This document shows positions 60,741-64,000 of a DNA stretch of 64,000 nucleotides, piece after piece. A program made the translations under genes and the position numbers. Source of the DNA: Cannabis sativa. Its lineage: Eukaryota > Streptophyta > Magnoliopsida > Rosales > Cannabaceae. Position 1 is the stretch's first letter; the number at the start of each line of letters is the position of its first letter. Where the stretch lies: NCBI RefSeq assembly GCF_029168945.1, contig NC_083605.1, positions 33,741,280 through 33,805,279 on the forward strand, in the 5' to 3' direction. The notes beneath the pieces are model-generated. The model made no database searches. It was not told the origin of the DNA and saw only the letters and a list, made by a program, of their open reading frames with translations.

Positions 60741-61330
60741 TTGGCGCAAGCTCTTCTTACTGACTGGACCCGTGCTCAAGATCACAGTCGAATCCCCACT
60801 GTAGCTTTCCTTATTGCTGTAGACGGGTTGGAAAAATGGGTAAAACCTGAAGCCGACTGCTTGAAGATTAATGTAGATGCAGCCATTTTTGCTGAAGCTG
60901 CAACCTACAACTTTGTTGGGGTGGCTAGAGATGTTGCAGGTGATATGGTGGAAGCTTTTAGCTGTTGCCGATCGGGTGTGCTGCAACCTGAAATGGTGGA
61001 GGCGTTGGGAGTGAAAGAAGCTTTGAGTTGGGTTAAAAAGAAGTCATGGAAGAAAGTGGTAATTGAAACTGATAGCCTTACAGTGTGGTACAAGCTTTAC
61101 CGAGTTCAATCCCAATGGTTTCTTACTTTATTGGGAATATTATTTCTTATTGTAAGTTATTGTTGAATGAGTTGTGTGATATTTTTGTTCATTTTATTAG
61201 ACGGTCTGCGAATAGTGTTGCTCACTTCTTAGCTAGAACATCCTATTTAGTTGCTGTTGATCATCGTGTGATCAGGAGTAGTGATGTTACTTTAGATTTA
61301 AGCCATATAATCAATATGGAGTGCATTTAA
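60741..61330 (+). pseudogene. 5'-truncated LINE tail with RNase H domain
   Basis: Reads WVKPEADCLKINVDAAIF, MVEALGVKEALSWVKKKSWK and VVIETDSLTV, then after a 2-nt shift at about 61084 VQALPSSIPMVSYF and VHFIRRSANSVAHFLARTSY. This is the plant LINE RNase H with its Asp (NVDAA), Glu (VEALG) and Asp (ETDS) still in place. It stops at 61328 and is followed by AATAAA and an A-run (61351-61360), the LINE 3' end. Same family as 38378-39130, on the other strand. Confidence 0.8.
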
Positions 61331-61360
61331 ATAAAGATGATGATTGTTTTAAAAAAAAAA

Positions 61361-61646
61361 CAAAAAAGTTTCTATACACGATTTTTCATTGCAAAAAAAA
61401 AAAAATAAATTTCTGCACACGATTATCGCCTATAAATGAGTCTATAGACCTAAATATAAGTGATGATAATGCTTACGATCTAATATGATAGTTGTTACAA
61501 ATAATCGACAATATTATTTGATGACATTCCAACAAAATCGTTAAGAATTTAACAGTGCAATATTAAAGTGTAATTAAAATTGAAATAAAGTATTGGTAAT
61601 AACAGCAAAATATTAGGCAAAGCTTGAACAAGGTCTGCGAAATTAA
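61361..61646. other. Spacer
   Basis: AT-rich. The phrase 'TTTCTATACACGATTTTTCATTGCAAAAAAAA' type sequence is partly repeated (CACGATT at 61378 and 61420); no gene. Confidence 0.35.
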
Positions 61647-62124
61647 GGTGTCGTTTGGTAACACTTTTGTTTTCTAATTTTTTAATCACAAAATGAAAGT
61701 AAAATTTTTAACAAAAATTTTATTTTTGAAAAATAAAAATACGTTCTGTAATCACTTTTGTTTTTCAATTTTAAAAACAGAAAACTAAAGTGTGTTCTGT
61801 AAAAATTATTTTCATTTTTATTTTTTGATTTTATTTACGTCGGGTGTAGGTTCGGGGTCGGATTTGGGTTCAAGTCAGAGGTCGGGTTTAGTGCCAGAGC
61901 CGTGGGGGATTTGGGTTCGAGTCTGATCAAAGTCCAAGATATTGATTAAAAAAAACTATTTAAAAAAATATTGAAAGTGATTTTTTTTGTTTTTAAAATT
62001 TTGATTCTTAATTAAAAAATTGAAAAAGTAAAAACAGTTTTATAGAACATGTTTTTGAAAAATGTTTTTACTTTTTCAATTTTAAAAATAGAAAACTGAT
62101 TAAATAGTGTTACCAAACGGCACC
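61647..62124. mobile_element. TIR MITE (478 bp)
   Basis: Termini GGTGTCGTTTGGTAACACT and the inverse of GGTGCCGTTTGGTAACACT, flanked by TTAA on both sides. The inverse similarity runs on inside (TTTTCTATTTTTAAAATTG type). The centre has GC-rich repeats of a TTCGGGTC / GGTTCGGG kind. No transposase; TTAA or TA could be the duplication, so the superfamily is open. Confidence 0.8.
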
Positions 62125-62986
62125 TTAATTATTTTTTTGACTAAATTATTAATTATATCAAAATTAATTTAAATTTTAATTTTAGTTAAAAGACACATCA
62201 ATTAATTAATTCTTACTGCCAAGTTTTCATTTTTATATTAATTTCATTTTATTCTTTACATATTCTATTAATATTATTCACCACTCTATGATTATTTTCT
62301 TTTAAAAATCTTTCATACAAAAACAAACCAACCGTCATATATTAATCACAATAAAATAACTACAATTAATTATAAAGAAACATTATAATATTATTTAAAG
62401 GTGATTTAATATAAAATGTCTTATTATAAAAATTATTAATTATTAATTAATAGTTCAAAAATTCTAAATTAGTTGAAATGTAATGTTGTAGTAAATATTA
62501 ATGTTCAAATGTATTAAATTTTAATTATAATTATATCACCCAATTTTTTTAAAAAAATGTATATTACATTTAAAATATAGGTCTTAAATTTTGCGAGATC
62601 TTAGACAATTACCAAAGTTAATTTATGGTTAAGACCCTGGCTAATTATATATATAAAAAAAATCAAAATCATTATTTTTTACACTAAATAGGCAAAAAAA
62701 AAATTAAATTATTTTATTTTGTTCAATCATAATATAAGGAGGTAGTATAAGAATGATCTATTTATTAAATTGCCCATCCTAGAAAATGTAATATTATTTT
62801 TATTTTATTATATGATCAGATAGATTATTAAAAGTAAATGCAGCCACATATTTGTTGAAGCCATTGATAAGTAGGAAGTTTTAAGTTGAATTAAATCTAA
62901 GAGCCAGCCAAATGTTAATGATTTGAATAAGTGTAAACACGTTACTTTTTCTTATGGTCGTGTTCTTTTAGATTGTAAGGCTTTAA
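62125..62986. other. AT-rich spacer
   Basis: No feature supported. Confidence 0.45.
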
Positions 62987-63404
62987 GCTATGTTTGGTAG
63001 GAAGAAGAGAGAGCTGGATGGATGGATAGTTGATGAAGGATGGAGAATATAAGGGAGAGAGAGGAGAGTAATAATCCTTTTATATTGTTTGGTAGGAAGG
63101 ATGGAGTGATTGAAGGATAGATAATCATTAAATTATAAAATTACTATTTTATCCTTATAATTATTTTTTAATAATATTTGTTGAGGGTATTTATGTAATT
63201 TACAATAATTGAAGAAGGAGAGTTCCGATCCTTCTATTATTAAAGGGATTACAAATTAGAGATTTGAGTGGATTTGCTATCCTTTCAAATCTCCTTTCTC
63301 TCTTTCAATTCCTCATGCCAAACAAAGAGATTTGTTATCTCCTCCCAATTCTCTCCCTCCTCTCCTCTCCATCCCTCCACTTCTCCCTCCTACCAAACAT
63401 AGTG
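62987..63404. mobile_element. TIR MITE (about 418 bp)
   Basis: GCTATGTTTGGTAGGAAGAA at the left pairs with CTCCTACCAAACATAG at the right, with TTAA next to both ends (one-base offset). The ends are purine-rich (GGATGG, GGAGAG) against pyrimidine-rich. A second TTGTTTGGTAGGAAGGATGG at about 63090 shows an internal repeat. Tourist-like in style. Confidence 0.7.
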
Positions 63405-64000
63405 TTAATGTCGATTGTGAGCTCCTTATCTTTACATTTTGTAGAAGTTTGCTAATATAAGATTGTGCATTTTTTTGGCGCGAGCTTCTCTTATTAAGGA
63501 TGATTGTATTATTATTGGAGATTCTTTACCTCTTGCTATTGCATCCATAACTTTGGATGAGTTGATTTAATGAAATTGTTTTATTATTTTATGTGTAAAA
63601 AAAAGGAGTAATTTTTTCTTTTTTTATTTTCTAATAATTGAAAAGTAAGAAATAAAAAGTATCAAATGTCATTCCATTTTAAGTAGGTTGGACAAAATTA
63701 TCGCATTACTAACTAATAATAAATAATAGTAAACAAGTAAATTAAAATCATTAGAATAGATGTGATTCTCATTCTCTTTTAGTACGTATGTATGAGTATC
63801 AATTTTTTTCACAATCAACTTGAAGGATAAAACAAAACATGAAATAATGATACCATTGGAGAAGACGTGAAAGAAAACATTGGAGAAAATGTACCTTTTA
63901 AATGGAGTAAGACCTACAAATTGATTTGCTACCTTTACTTAGATGGGAGTACTGGTCGATACTCCAACCAATTGTTCAAAACTACTGAGCGTACCCTTTA
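63405..64000. other. AT-rich right edge
   Basis: No gene or element supported up to the window edge. Confidence 0.4.

Noticed and set aside
1..64000. tRNA, rRNA or other structured RNA genes
   Set aside because: I looked for tRNA-like arms and conserved rRNA text on both strands and found none I could support by eye.

Overview
This window reads as nuclear DNA from a dicot plant. It is AT-rich, has spliceosomal GT-AG introns, and is packed with plant-type transposable elements: Ty3/gypsy and Ty1/copia LTR elements, a plant L1 LINE with a C-terminal RNase H, a Mutator-like element (MULE), and hAT, CACTA and other MITEs. It holds one clearly intact host gene, a CBF/DREB1-type AP2/ERF transcription factor. 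The species cannot be fixed from the sequence; a Rosales-like dicot is only a guess.

Layout. 1-5.2 kb: two fragments of one copia LTR family flank a two-exon Myb/SANT-like pseudogene and a MITE-like inverted-repeat end. 5.4-6.75 kb: a two-exon pseudogene resembling the plant 'putative gypsy type transposon' domain family. 6.97-23.7 kb: a gypsy/copia nest. Two gypsy LTR-leader-gag copies lie in direct order. The first is split by a solo copia LTR with duplication GAGAC. A decayed copia element with one full LTR sits between the two copies. 23.7-26 kb: a decayed minus-strand copia gag, interrupted by a hAT-type MITE with an 8-bp duplication. 26.15-38.13 kb: a MULE with long TIRs and a perfect 9-bp duplication (CAAAATTTA). 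A 6-kb LINE has inserted into its left TIR, with its own 10-bp duplication. 38.4-47.3 kb: a LINE tail, a hAT MITE, AT-rich spacer and decayed copia pieces. 48.4-49.7 kb: the CBF/DREB1 gene with its promoter. 50.1-55.5 kb: a complete copia-like element with apparently identical LTRs but almost no coding capacity. 55.5-64 kb: AT-rich spacer with a CACTA-type MITE, a long inverted repeat, another LINE tail and two further TIR MITEs.

The most interesting system is the MULE. Without its LINE it resembles MuDR: long TIRs, a four-exon transposase gene (mudrA type) running inward from the left TIR, and a second, convergent gene running inward from the right TIR. That second gene encodes a small intact protein with a GRF-type zinc finger, a coiled coil and a C-terminal membrane anchor. 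The transposase carries only two frameshifts. The CBF gene shares its neighbourhood with a very young LTR element that begins about 450 bp past its stop codon.
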